Assembly: GCA_038210445.1 (NCBI GenBank)
Contig: JBBQWQ010000045.1
Location: 1 to 64,000, forward strand
Length of the DNA: 64,000 nucleotides
Source: JABFRG01 sp038210445
GTDB lineage: Bacteria; Myxococcota_A; Polyangia; Polyangiales; Polyangiaceae
Direction: 5' to 3'
Made by a program: the position numbers and the translations under genes. Below the pieces are notes generated by a model. It made no database searches. It worked only from the letters and a program-made list of their open reading frames with translations, and was not told where the DNA came from. This document shows, piece by piece, positions 16,856 to 25,933 of the stretch (its first letter is position 1; every line of letters begins with the position of its first letter).

Positions 16856-18174
16856 GACTGCCCTCCGCCTGGGTAGCGCATGGCGCCGACGAAGAGCTCG
16901 CGCAGCTTCCGCTCGTCGACGTCTATCGGTGCGTTGTCGAGGAGACGTCGCTGTACGGCAGCGCCGCGGGCGAGCGCGTCGAGATCGGCGCCCGCGTAGC
17001 CGAGGGCGCTGAGCCCGAGAGGCACGCGCGCGTCGGCCATGAGTCGCTCGATGTGTCGCCCGAGAAGCTCGCCCGCATCACCGAGCCCCGCGCCGCGAAC
17101 GTCGGCGCCGAGCAGCCCGGCCGCCTCCAGGTGCCTGTCGGGGCTGGTGGCGGCGGTGGCGCGAAACACGCTGGGTGCCGACACGATGACCGACACGCCG
17201 TGGGGCACCATGGGGCCGTGATCGGGATAGCCCGGCGCGCGGTAGTCGCGCACCAGGCCGGCCACCGCGTACGACATGGCGTGCGGCAGGTGCACGCCGG
17301 CGTTCCCGAAGGCGATGCCGGCCAGCGTGGCGGCCCAAGAGAGACCGGCGCGGGCCTCGTCGTCGCGCGGATCGTGGACCGCGCGCACGAAGAACGCACC
17401 CGCGAGGCGGAGTGCCTCGCGGCTCCCCAGATCGCTCCACGGGTTCTGCCCCTGGCTCATGGGCCGCAGCGCCGGCGAAGCGGGCCGAGCGCGGGTATCG
17501 AAGCGCCGCGCGGTGAACGACTCCAGCGCGTGGCACAGCACGTCGAAGCCGCTCGCGGCCACCACCTCGGCGGGCAGGGTCTTGGTGAAGGTCGGGTCCA
17601 CCAGCGCCAGCGAGGGGCGCAGGCGTCGCGACGCGACGGCGGTCTTGATGTTGCGCTCACGAAGGTCGAACACCGCGATGCCGGTGCACTCGCTCCCGGT
17701 GCCCGAGGTGGTGGGGCACGCCACGTGCGGGGGCAGAGGCCCGGGAACCACGCGGCCTTCACCCACCGGCGCGTTGACGTAGGCCAGGAGGTCTGCCGGA
17801 TACGTGGCATAGAGCGCGGCCAGCTTGCAGGTGTCGATGGACGAGCCGCCCCCCACCGAGAGATACCCATCGAAGCGTCCGTCGCGCGCGAACGCGATGG
17901 CATCCGTGAGGTATGCATCTTTCGGCTCCACGTGGCAGCCTTCGAACACCTCGAAGTCTAGCTGGGCCGCCGCCAGCGACGCGCGCACCACTGCGAGTGG
18001 CTCCAGCTTGGCGACCCGAGGGTCGGTGAACACCGCCACCCGGTGGGCGCCCAGGGCGGCCAGCTGCGCGCCCGCCTCGGCCACCGCGCCGGGCCCAAAG
18101 GCCAGGCTCGATGCGTCGATGGAGAAGATGGATTCGCTGGGGACCAGGCCGTGGGCGCAGGACATGCCCTGCAT
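16852..18174 (-). CDS. Hydroxyacid-oxoacid transhydrogenase (iron-type alcohol dehydrogenase)
   Basis: The 440-residue protein belongs to the iron-containing ADH family: an N-terminal Rossmann-like part with GGGSSIDTCKLAALY, the substrate/metal half with PTTSGTGSECTGIAVFDL, LVDPTFTKTLP, DVLCHALESFTARRF, and GNAGVHLPHAMSYAVAG with metal-binding His. The insert ASPALRPMSQGQNPWSDLGS is characteristic of the ADHFE1/HOT branch, which couples oxidation of 4-hydroxybutyrate to reduction of 2-oxoglutarate. The length fits that branch. It is first in a two-gene unit with a thioesterase; together they could serve hydroxyacid or hydroxyacyl-CoA turnover, which is inference. Confidence 0.9.
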   Translation of the reverse strand: MQGMSCAHGLVPSESIFSIDASSLAFGPGAVAEAGAQLAALGAHRVAVFTDPRVAKLEPLAVVRASLAAAQLDFEVFEGCHVEPKDAYLTDAIAFARDGRFDGYLSVGGGSSIDTCKLAALYATYPADLLAYVNAPVGEGRVVPGPLPPHVACPTTSGTGSECTGIAVFDLRERNIKTAVASRRLRPSLALVDPTFTKTLPAEVVAASGFDVLCHALESFTARRFDTRARPASPALRPMSQGQNPWSDLGSREALRLAGAFFVRAVHDPRDDEARAGLSWAATLAGIAFGNAGVHLPHAMSYAVAGLVRDYRAPGYPDHGPMVPHGVSVIVSAPSVFRATAATSPDRHLEAAGLLGADVRGAGLGDAGELLGRHIERLMADARVPLGLSALGYAGADLDALARGAAVQRRLLDNAPIDVDERKLRELFVGAMRYPGGGQS

Positions 18175-18531
18175 GGTTTTCCTTCCGCGCCCCTTTGTCT
18201 ACCCTCCAGCGCGGGCGGAAGCTTCGCACCCCGGTGCGCTTTCGGTTCCACATCGGCCTACAGGATCGGCGTCGACCACGGTCCAGACCCCTGGATCATG
18301 CGGGCCGCGCCGCACCAGCCTTGCGTGCGCCGCCTCGCTTGGAAGATTCTACCCGTGCGCCGTGGTCCGGGTGCTGGTGGCGGAAGCGCGGCCCGAGCGG
18401 ATTCCGTTGAACATGCACGCACCACCTGCCGACCCTCGGCGACGGGAGCATTGCCGCCGAGCAGAATTTTACCGCTCGACGCGCTCCGTTCTCTCACGGC
18501 CTGATGTTTGCGATGAACGTGTGGCTTCACG
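18175..18531. other. Intergenic region before the export operon
   Basis: This 357-bp gap between the divergent transhydrogenase and TolC-like genes contains no convincing gene in any frame: the open frames are Arg/Pro/Ser-rich shadows. I looked for a short ORF with a double-glycine leader, as would suit the C39 exporter downstream, and found none. It should hold the promoters of both flanking units, but I cannot point to clear -35/-10 boxes. Confidence 0.5.
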
Positions 18532-19899
18532 ATGCTGGCTCCCACCTCGCGTAGGCCGTTCCTGCGAAACATTCTCCGCGCCAGCTGCGCGCTGCTCCTG
18601 ACGTGCCTTGGCTCGGCGGCTTCTGCCGAGACGCTCACGCTGCGCGAGGCGGTGGAGCTGGCACGCAAGCAGGCGCCGGTGCTGGCATCTGCGCGCGCGA
18701 AGGCGCAGGCCGCCGACGCGCGCGCCTCGGCGGCCCGAGCGCCGTACTTTCCCACAGTGAGCGGAAGCCTGGCGGGGAGCGCCACCTCGTCGCGTGACAC
18801 GCAGGCCCAGGCGCCGCCGCGCACAGGGGTCTTCGAGTTCGTGAATCACTATGTTTCGCTCACCGGACGCGTGGGCGTGCAGTGGACCCTCTGGGACTTC
18901 GGCAAGACCAGCAACGCGGTGGACGCCGCCGACGCCGTGCACAAGACGGCGTCGCTCTCCGCCGACAACACCGAGGCCTCGCTGGTGGGCGACGTGGCGA
19001 CCGCCTACCTGAACGTGGTGTTCCTGGAGCAGCTGCGAGAGCTGGCGGTGGCAACCACCACCCAGCGCGAGAAGTTCGTGCTGCTGGCCAAGGCCCTGGT
19101 GAAGGCGCAGATTCAGCCGGCGGTGGAGGAGCTCCGGGCCAGCTCGCGGCTGGAAGCGGCGCGGCGCGACCTGGCGAGCCGGGAGCAAGATGCACAAGAC
19201 GGGCGGACGATTCTCGCCACGCTACTGGGACTCGACCCCACGTCGAAGGTGGGTATCGCGGTCCCGCACTTGCACGATCTGCGCGGAGAGGCCTCCAACG
19301 TGGGCCGCGCCATGCAGCAAGCCGAGACCAGCCACAAAACGCTCGCCGTAGCCAAAGCCTCGCTCGAACAGCAGCGGGCCGAGGCGAGCGCATCAGCTTC
19401 CAAGTACTTACCCACGCTGGCGCTGAACCTCGACGGCTCGTACCGCTTCTCGCAGTACGACCGAACCGATCCGCTCATCAACGCGCGCTCGGCCTCGGCC
19501 ACCATCGTTCTCTCGGGCCCCATCTTCGACATCTCGATCCCAAACCAGGTAGCGGCGTCGCGTGCCGACGCGCGCCAGGCCGAGGCAGACCTCGAGCAAG
19601 CACGGCGCCAGGTGCGGAGCGACGCAGCCCGCGGCGCCCAGGCGGTGCGCACCACAGCCTCGCTGATGGAGCACGCGAAGAAGGCCGCCGACGCCTCTGC
19701 CATCGTGCTCGCTGTGATTCAGGCGCGCTACGCCCAGGGTCTCTCCAGCCCGCTCGAGCTCTTCGATGCCGAGACCACCGACATCGACGCCCGCGCCCAG
19801 CGGATTCGCGCCGAGCTGTCGTTCGCGCTGGCCGAGGTGCAGTACCTGGTGGCCACCGGGCAAGCCCAGCGGGTCGATGAGGGAGAGAGCGCACGATGA
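18532..19899 (+). CDS. TolC-family outer membrane efflux protein
   Basis: The 455-residue protein has an N-terminal signal peptide (ILRASCALLLTCLGSAASA) and the OEP layout of two duplicated halves, each with long heptad-rich helices and two beta-strands. Recognisable parts include LTLREAVELARKQAPVLASARAKAQAADARA, VQWTLWDFGKTSNAVDAAD, VATAYLNVVFLEQLRELA, and in the second half YLPTLALNLDGSYRFSQYDR, ATIVLSGPIFD and YAQGLSSPLELFDAETT. It would form the outer-membrane channel for the ABC exporter encoded downstream. Its stop overlaps the start of the next gene (ATGA at 19896-19899). Confidence 0.93.
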   Translation: MLAPTSRRPFLRNILRASCALLLTCLGSAASAETLTLREAVELARKQAPVLASARAKAQAADARASAARAPYFPTVSGSLAGSATSSRDTQAQAPPRTGVFEFVNHYVSLTGRVGVQWTLWDFGKTSNAVDAADAVHKTASLSADNTEASLVGDVATAYLNVVFLEQLRELAVATTTQREKFVLLAKALVKAQIQPAVEELRASSRLEAARRDLASREQDAQDGRTILATLLGLDPTSKVGIAVPHLHDLRGEASNVGRAMQQAETSHKTLAVAKASLEQQRAEASASASKYLPTLALNLDGSYRFSQYDRTDPLINARSASATIVLSGPIFDISIPNQVAASRADARQAEADLEQARRQVRSDAARGAQAVRTTASLMEHAKKAADASAIVLAVIQARYAQGLSSPLELFDAETTDIDARAQRIRAELSFALAEVQYLVATGQAQRVDEGESAR

Positions 19900-20852
19900 G
19901 CACACCCGAGGGCGCCGCGCCGCGAGGCGGAATTTTCCGGAGTGAGGCGGTTGCGCATCATGCAGACGGCGCCGACGAAGGCGACATCTTGCGGTTCGAT
20001 CGCCGCTGGACCCGCCTGGCCTATCGGCTCTGCGCGCTGGCGGCGGTGGCTGGGTTCATCTTCATCAGCGTCTTCAGCGTCGACGAGTACGCCGCAGGCC
20101 CGGCGGTGGTGCGCATCGATGGCCGCCGAATGATCAACGCCACCAACGCCGCCACCGTGGAGAGCGTCGACGTGCACCCCGGGCAGTGGGTCGATGTGGG
20201 TACCGTGCTGGTGCGCTTGCACGACACCGAGGAGACCGGGGAGCTTTCGCGGGCCACCAGCGAGTTCGACCTTCAGCTCATTCGCATGCTGCGCGACCCC
20301 AACGACGCGGTGGCCAAGCAGACCCTCTCGGCGCTGCGCGCGAAGAAGGACCAGGCGGCCAGCGCGGTGGAGCAGCGCACCCTGCGCGCCACCGAAGCGG
20401 GCTACGTGAGCGACGTACGGGTGCGGCCCGGGCAACACGTGAACCCCGGTGAGCTCATCGTGGCGGTGGCGCCCAAGGACGCGGCGCAGGTGTCGCTGGT
20501 GGCGCTGGTGCCGGCAGACTACCGGCCGATGCTCAAGGCCGGACAGAAGATGCGCTTCGAGCTCGATGGCTTTCGCTACGAGTACTCGGACCTCGAGGTC
20601 ACCGAGGTTTCGGCCGAGGCCATCGGTCCGCTCGAGGTGCAGCGGCTCCTGGGGCAAGACAAAGATGGTTCGCTGAAGATGGACCCCGGCGCGAAGGTGC
20701 TGGTCATGGCCAAGCTCCCGGCGGCGACGTTCACCTCCGAGGGACAGCCCTACGGCTATTTCGACGGCCTCACCGGAACTGCCTCGGTGCGCGTTCGGCG
20801 AGAGCCGCTGCTGGTCACTCTGGTGCCTGCGCTGCGCGTGCTCTTGCCCTGA
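19896..20852 (+). CDS. HlyD-type membrane fusion protein, first of two
   Basis: The 318-residue protein has a cytoplasmic N-terminal segment, one transmembrane helix at about residues 48-66 (LCALAAVAGFIFISVFSVDEY), and a barrel-sandwich/lipoyl domain split around a short helical region (VESVDVHPGQWVDVGTVLVRLHD and, later, ATEAGYVSDVRVRPGQHVNPGELIVAV), followed by a beta-barrel. It would link the inner-membrane ABC exporter to the TolC-like channel. The coiled-coil hairpin is short (about 55 residues), unlike the long one of HlyD proper. It is translationally coupled to the TolC-like gene. Confidence 0.88.
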   Translation: MSTPEGAAPRGGIFRSEAVAHHADGADEGDILRFDRRWTRLAYRLCALAAVAGFIFISVFSVDEYAAGPAVVRIDGRRMINATNAATVESVDVHPGQWVDVGTVLVRLHDTEETGELSRATSEFDLQLIRMLRDPNDAVAKQTLSALRAKKDQAASAVEQRTLRATEAGYVSDVRVRPGQHVNPGELIVAVAPKDAAQVSLVALVPADYRPMLKAGQKMRFELDGFRYEYSDLEVTEVSAEAIGPLEVQRLLGQDKDGSLKMDPGAKVLVMAKLPAATFTSEGQPYGYFDGLTGTASVRVRREPLLVTLVPALRVLLP

Positions 20853-20919
20853 GCACGCGCACGATAGGCGTCAATCTACACCCGCGGAGGATGGCCAGGC
20901 CTTTGCATTCTCCGAGCCC

Positions 20920-23586
20920 ATGGCGCAAAGCCCGCTCCCGCAGATGGCGTCTCTCCGCACGTTGATGGACCAGTTTCCCGCGCTGGGAAAGCTGGGAAAG
21001 AAGCTCGGTGCGGCCGAGCTCCCGGTCGTTCAGCAGACGATGGCCACCGATTGCGGCGCCGCTTCGCTGGCCATGGTGCTCGGGCTCCTTGGCCGCGAGA
21101 CCGAGCTCGCCGAGGTGCGCGACGCGCTGGCGGTGGGCCGCGACGGCGTCACGGCGCGGTCGATCCTGGAGGCGGCTGCGGTGTTTCACCTGCGCGGGCG
21201 CGGCGTTCGCGTCGAGCTCTCAGACATGGGCGAGCTCCCGATGGGCGCCATCCTCCACTGGAATTTTACCCACTTCGTGGTGTTCGAGAAGGTGAGCCAA
21301 GAGGGCGTGCACCTGGTGGACCCGGCATTTGGCCGGCGGGTCGCGTCGATGGAAGAAGCGCGCCGGGCCTTCACAGGCGTCGCTCTGCTGTTCGAGAAAG
21401 ACGAGCTGTTCGCGCCGTCCAAGAGCAAGAAGAAGCCGCTGACGCGCCACGTCCGCGCCGCGCTCAAGGGCGAAGGCGACTGGGGCCGGCTCGTGGTGCT
21501 CTCGGTGCTCTTGCAGCTGTGCTCGTTGGTGCTGCCGCTCATCAACGGCCGCCTCATCGACCGCGTCATCCCCCGCAACGATACCCACCTGCTCCTGGTG
21601 CTGGTCATCGGCTTTGCGGTGACCCTGGCGTTCTACTTTCTCGGGTCGCTGGTGCGCGGGCAGCTGCTGCTGCACCTTCGCACGCGCTTCGACGCCAAGA
21701 TGACCATGGGCTTCGTGGAGCACATGCTCCGCCTGCCCTACGACTTCTTCGAGCGACGTCAGGTGGCCGATCTGCAGCTGCGCGTAGGCAGCGTCACCAC
21801 CATTCGCGAGCTGCTCACCGGCGCGGTGCTCTCGGGGTTTATCGACGGCACCCTGGTGGTCTTTCACCTGGCATTTCTGGCCATCATGAGCCTGAGGATG
21901 ACCGCCTTCGCGGTGGTGCTGGTGGCGCTCCAGGGCGGCGCATACCTGCTCACGCGCAAGCGCATCCGCGAGCTCTCCGCCGGCAGCCTGGCCAAGACCG
22001 CCGAGGCGGCCGGATCGCTGAACGAACTGCTTTCCGGCATGGAGTCGCTCAAGGCCAGCGGCGCCGAGCACCAGGCCTCGCAGAACTGGGCCACCCACTA
22101 CGTCGACGTGATGAACATCAGCCTTCGCCGTGGCAACGTGGCCAACTGGTCGGAGGCGCTGCTCGGTACGCTCAACATCGTCGGCCCCATGTTCCTGCTC
22201 ATCGGCGGCATTCTCGAGGTGATGAACCACGAGATGACGTTGGGGACCATGCTTTCGGCCAACGCCCTCGCGGTGGGCTTCATGCGCCCCACCATGAATC
22301 TGGTGGGTACGCTTCAGCAGCTTCAGCTGGTGCGCGTGCATCTTGCACGTATCGACGATGTGCTCAACACCGAGCCGGAGCAAGAGGCCGGCGGTGGCCG
22401 GCGGGTGACCCCGCGCCTGCGCGGGGAGATATCCGTGGAAAACGTAAGCTTTCGCTACAACCCCAAGCTGCCCGAGGTGGTGCGCAACGTCTCGGTGAAG
22501 GTGGCCCCCGGCGAATGCATCGCCATCGTGGGGCGCTCCGGCTCGGGCAAGACCACCTTGGGCCGCGTGCTCCTCGGGCTGTATCCGCCCACCGAGGGGA
22601 TGGTCCGCTTCGACGCCATGCCGCTGTCGTCGCTCGAGCTGCGCTCGATGCGCAAGCAGCTCGGGGTGGTGGTGCAGAAGCCGCACATCTTCGGCACCAC
22701 CATTCGCGCCAACATCGCCCTCGGCGACCCCGGCGCGCCGCTCGAGCGCCTCACCGAGGCTGGTCGCCGCGCCTGCATCCACGCCGACATCATGAAGATG
22801 CCCATGCAGTACGACACACCGGTGGTGGCCGGCGGGTCGTCGCTCTCGGGCGGTCAGCGGCAGCGCATCGCCCTGGCGCGGGCGCTGGTTCACGATCCGG
22901 CCATTTTGCTGCTCGACGAGGCTACCAGCGCCCTCGACGCCATGACCGAGGCCAAGGTGCAGGAGGAGCTTCAGGCGCTCTCGTGCACCCGCATCTTCAT
23001 CGCGCACCGGCTCAGCACCGTGGTGAACGCCGATCGCATCCTTGTGATGGAAGAGGGCGCGCTGGTGGAGCAGGGCAACCACGTCGAGCTCTTGGCCAAG
23101 AACGGCATCTACGCGCGCCTGGTGGCCGCGCAGCTGGGCGGCGCGCGACCCAAGGTGAACGAAGCTGCCGCGCGCGTCGACGCTCCAGCGCCGCCCGCGG
23201 TACCGACGCCGGCCGCGCCGCAGATGGCCAGGCCGCGGCCAGCGGCGCGAAAGTCGCAACCCCCGGCGTTGCCTGTCGAGGCCCCGGTGGCTTCGCGGAA
23301 ATATGTGCAATATGCACGTGAATCGGCACGGCCTCCGGAGCGAGGATTCTTTCCCGAGAAGCCCAAAGCGGCGCGCCCGGTGCTGGTGGCGGTGGCGGCG
23401 GTGTCGATGGACGAGACGCGGCAGCACATTCCCGTGGCCCCGAACCGTGCGCCACTGCGCCTGGCCGCTCCGCCGGCGCTGGAGGCAGCGGCGGGGGCGG
23501 TTACCGTGCAGTATGCATCTGAGTACAAAGACGACTACGAAGTAGACTGCCCCACTGTCAACGCGGTGATCCGGAGAAACTCATGA
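20920..23586 (+). CDS. Peptidase-containing ABC exporter (C39 domain, bacteriocin/RiPP type)
   Basis: This 888-residue protein has four parts. Residues ~30-165 are a C39 peptidase with Cys in ATDCGAASLAM (about 44), His in THFVVF (about 118) and Asp in DPAFG (about 134), so it is likely active. Residues ~170-480 hold about six transmembrane helices. Residues ~490-735 are the nucleotide-binding domain with Walker A GRSGSGKTT, signature SLSGGQRQR and Walker B ILLLDEATSALD. Residues ~740-888 are an unusual Pro/Ala-rich cytoplasmic tail. Such exporters cut leaders after a double glycine and secrete the peptide. No candidate substrate gene is seen next to it. It overlaps the next gene by 4 nt (ATGA at 23583-23586). 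Confidence 0.94.
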   Translation: MAQSPLPQMASLRTLMDQFPALGKLGKKLGAAELPVVQQTMATDCGAASLAMVLGLLGRETELAEVRDALAVGRDGVTARSILEAAAVFHLRGRGVRVELSDMGELPMGAILHWNFTHFVVFEKVSQEGVHLVDPAFGRRVASMEEARRAFTGVALLFEKDELFAPSKSKKKPLTRHVRAALKGEGDWGRLVVLSVLLQLCSLVLPLINGRLIDRVIPRNDTHLLLVLVIGFAVTLAFYFLGSLVRGQLLLHLRTRFDAKMTMGFVEHMLRLPYDFFERRQVADLQLRVGSVTTIRELLTGAVLSGFIDGTLVVFHLAFLAIMSLRMTAFAVVLVALQGGAYLLTRKRIRELSAGSLAKTAEAAGSLNELLSGMESLKASGAEHQASQNWATHYVDVMNISLRRGNVANWSEALLGTLNIVGPMFLLIGGILEVMNHEMTLGTMLSANALAVGFMRPTMNLVGTLQQLQLVRVHLARIDDVLNTEPEQEAGGGRRVTPRLRGEISVENVSFRYNPKLPEVVRNVSVKVAPGECIAIVGRSGSGKTTLGRVLLGLYPPTEGMVRFDAMPLSSLELRSMRKQLGVVVQKPHIFGTTIRANIALGDPGAPLERLTEAGRRACIHADIMKMPMQYDTPVVAGGSSLSGGQRQRIALARALVHDPAILLLDEATSALDAMTEAKVQEELQALSCTRIFIAHRLSTVVNADRILVMEEGALVEQGNHVELLAKNGIYARLVAAQLGGARPKVNEAAARVDAPAPPAVPTPAAPQMARPRPAARKSQPPALPVEAPVASRKYVQYARESARPPERGFFPEKPKAARPVLVAVAAVSMDETRQHIPVAPNRAPLRLAAPPALEAAAGAVTVQYASEYKDDYEVDCPTVNAVIRRNS

Positions 23587-24518
23587 ACCCCAAGCGCGCT
23601 CTCCCCTACGTGGCCATCGCGGCCGTGGTGCTTCTGGCGCCGCTGGTGGGTGTATTCACCTCGCGTCTGAGCGCCGCGTCGTCGGCGGCGGCTTCCGCCA
23701 AAGCAACCGCTTCGGCGTCGCCCCTCGCCGCCTCGTCTGCGGCGCCCATGGCTACCGATTTTGTGGGGGTGGTGCTCCCGCCACAGATGGCCAGCCTGTC
23801 GCCGCGCACCGACGGCAAGGTGCTGGAGACCAAGGTGAAGCTGGGGCAGGCGGTGAAGAAGGGCGACGTCCTGGTGGTCTTCGATCCGCGGGAGCGAGAG
23901 CACGACCTGGCCATGGCCGAAGCTTCGCTGAAGGCAGCCAAGGCCAGCGCCGGCGCGGCGGGCGCCGACTTCGCTGCGGCCCAGCGTCGCGCCTCGCGAC
24001 GAAACAGCACCGTCACCGTCGGCGATCAGAAGATCGCCATCGTATCCGGCGAAGAGGCGGCGCAGTCGCGCTTCGAGGCCCAGGGCGCCGCGGCTCGCGC
24101 GGCCTCGGCGACGGCGACTATCGCCGAACAGAAGGCCAAAGTAGACCAGCTCAAGCTTGCCCTGGAGCAAACGCAGCTGGTCGCGCCCTTCGACGGGGTG
24201 GTGACGGGGCTGTACTTCGAGCCGGGAATGACGGTCCGCGCGGGCGACGCAGCGGCGCGCGTGGTCGGGGGCCAAGGGCTGCGGTTTCGCGCGGCGGTGC
24301 CCGAAGATTCGGTGGCGGTGCTCCAGGGCAAGGCCCACGCGAGGATCGCACTCGAAGGAAGAGTGCTCATGGGGAGCATCGAGCAGGTGGCCCCGGAAGT
24401 GGAGCCGGCGTCGCGGACGTTCCTGGTGGAAGGCCCGGTGGACAATGGCGACGCGGCCTGCGGTGGCGACTGCACCATGCTCGCCGGCCGCGCGGTACGC
24501 GTCACCCTGGCCCCCTGA
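23583..24518 (+). CDS. Second periplasmic adaptor (HlyD/RND-type membrane fusion protein)
   Basis: The 311-residue protein starts with one membrane anchor (YVAIAAVVLLAPLVGVFTS), then an Ala/Ser-rich linker and a lipoyl domain split by a helical hairpin: LSPRTDGKVLETKVKLGQAVKKGDVLVVFDP, a ~95-residue Ala/Gln-rich coiled coil, and LVAPFDGVVTGLYFEPGMTVRAGD, then a beta-barrel. It is the second adaptor in the same operon; two adaptors for one exporter is unusual and may mean a hetero-oligomeric ring or separate steps. Two Cys in the C-terminus (AACGGDCTM) are unexpected and could form a disulfide. Confidence 0.88.
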   Translation: MNPKRALPYVAIAAVVLLAPLVGVFTSRLSAASSAAASAKATASASPLAASSAAPMATDFVGVVLPPQMASLSPRTDGKVLETKVKLGQAVKKGDVLVVFDPREREHDLAMAEASLKAAKASAGAAGADFAAAQRRASRRNSTVTVGDQKIAIVSGEEAAQSRFEAQGAAARAASATATIAEQKAKVDQLKLALEQTQLVAPFDGVVTGLYFEPGMTVRAGDAAARVVGGQGLRFRAAVPEDSVAVLQGKAHARIALEGRVLMGSIEQVAPEVEPASRTFLVEGPVDNGDAACGGDCTMLAGRAVRVTLAP

Positions 24519-24543
24519 CTCTCTCGCGTGCGCGCGCGCGGTA

Positions 24544-25854
24544 CTACCTGCGCGCCTTCTTGGCTGCCGCCTTCTTGGCTGCGGGCTTCTTCGCCTTCTT
24601 GGCAGCTACCTTTTTCTTGGGGAGCGCCACGTCGACCGGGGGCGCGGGCGTCTTCGGGTAGACGCCGACCCACTCCTCCCGCAGCGCGGCGTCGAAGAAG
24701 AGAATCCACGACCGCTCGGGTACCTTCCCGGCGCGCAGTGCCGCGCGCAGGGCGGCGATCCCCTTCTTCGCGTCGCGCAGCGCGATGCCCACGTAGCTGT
24801 AGCGCAAGCCGGTGCCACCGCCGAACACCCCGCCCGCGTTGGCCTTGGCGAGGGCCTTGCCGAGGGCGATCTCGACTTCCGCGCGGTCTCCGAACTTCAT
24901 GGGCGAGAGATCGCCGCTGCCGTCGATCTTGACGTACGCGAACGTCTCCCCGGCACGTGAAAAGCGCGCCGATGCGAACCGCGGTCCACCTTGCGCCGCC
25001 TGCCAAACGTCGGGTCGCGATGTCACGAAGGTCAGCGCGTCGCCGTGCTCGGCGTAGTCCGACTGCGCCGTGGGCTCGCCGTAGAAGAGCGAGTGCTCCG
25101 CTGAGGCGGCGATGCCGCGCGCCGGCTTGGCTGGCAGAGTGCGCTGGTACTTCGCGATGGCCTCCGCGACCTTGCGAGCGAGCTTCGCCAGCGGCAAGCG
25201 CGCTGGCGCCTTGGGGTGGGTCGCCTTGCCCTTTTTGGGCTGGGTCGCCTTGCCCTTCTTGGGAGGGGTCAGCGGCCGCACGGAGATCTCACCGATCCAT
25301 CCGTCGAGCACCGCTTCGCCGAGCAGCGTCTCGGTGGTGACGAACGCGGTGGCGGAAGCTACGTCGTCGTCCTCTCCCTTGGCGCCGGCGATGTGAAACA
25401 CCAGTGTCAGCGTGCCTGCAGCGCCTGGCTCGATGGACACCGCCATCTCCGGCACCGTCGCCAGACCCACCCGGGCCTGCAGCGTGGGTTCGAGCATCGC
25501 GAGCGGCTCGGCGAGGCGGGCATCGTACAGCTCCCATCCACGGATCTTGGGCGCCCGCGCGAGCAGCAGCGTCACGAGCGGACGCAAGCTCGCCTCGTGC
25601 TCGGGGGTCACCACCAGGCGGTGCCCCTTGCCCTTCACGGCGGGGCCGAACTCCCACATGAGGCGCGGATCGACAGCGCCGAGCGCCTTCTCCATCCAGG
25701 CCGGGAGGTCCCACTTCGCCTTCTGCGAGAAGAGCGCCGCGAGCTGCGGGGTCTTCGCCGCGAACGCCTTCCACCACGCGTCGATCTGCGCGACCTTGGC
25801 GGTGTGGGCTCGAGTCTCGGCAGCGTCGCTCGTTTCGAAAAACCGATATCGCAT
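24544..25854 (-). CDS. Hypothetical protein with histone H1-like Lys/Ala tail
   Basis: The 436-residue protein starts MRYRFFETSDAAETRAHTAKV and has no signal peptide. Residues ~15-200 and ~270-400 look globular (WWKAFAAKTPQLAALF; MWEFGPAVKGKGHRLVVTPEHE; ARAPKIRGWELYDAR). In the middle a basic linker contains a tandem repeat of PKKGKAT, encoded by two 24-bp DNA repeats at about 25217-25264. The C-terminus is VAAKKAKKPAAKKAAAKK-type, like histone H1 tails of some bacterial nucleoid proteins. Nucleic-acid binding is a guess from the tail. I do not recognise the globular family. ATG at 25854 is chosen over a longer frame that runs into the divergent gene's promoter. Confidence 0.72.
   Translation of the reverse strand: MRYRFFETSDAAETRAHTAKVAQIDAWWKAFAAKTPQLAALFSQKAKWDLPAWMEKALGAVDPRLMWEFGPAVKGKGHRLVVTPEHEASLRPLVTLLLARAPKIRGWELYDARLAEPLAMLEPTLQARVGLATVPEMAVSIEPGAAGTLTLVFHIAGAKGEDDDVASATAFVTTETLLGEAVLDGWIGEISVRPLTPPKKGKATQPKKGKATHPKAPARLPLAKLARKVAEAIAKYQRTLPAKPARGIAASAEHSLFYGEPTAQSDYAEHGDALTFVTSRPDVWQAAQGGPRFASARFSRAGETFAYVKIDGSGDLSPMKFGDRAEVEIALGKALAKANAGGVFGGGTGLRYSYVGIALRDAKKGIAALRAALRAGKVPERSWILFFDAALREEWVGVYPKTPAPPVDVALPKKKVAAKKAKKPAAKKAAAKKARR
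25217..25264. repeat. Tandem 24-bp repeat inside a coding region (two copies)
   Basis: TGGGTCGCCTTGCCCTTTTT and its near copy TGGGTCGCCTTGCCCTTCTT, each with a 4-base G-rich end, lie head to tail and encode the duplicated PKKGKAT linker of the flanking minus-strand gene. Such in-frame repeats expand and contract by slippage. Confidence 0.7.
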
Positions 25855-25933
25855 GGGCGCGCACCATAGTTCAGAACGCGTCGTCGGTGGGGAACCGCAG
25901 CGAAACGTGGCAAACGTGCGATACTGCGCGCCG

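Noticed and set aside
17825..18601. Possible RiPP precursor upstream of the export operon
   Set aside because: Frames here lack a double-glycine leader, a ribosome-binding site and normal composition.
21220..23427. 735-residue open frame antisense to the C39 exporter
   Set aside because: High-GC shadow frame rich in His, Arg and Gly with no motifs; the sense strand has intact C39 and ABC signatures.
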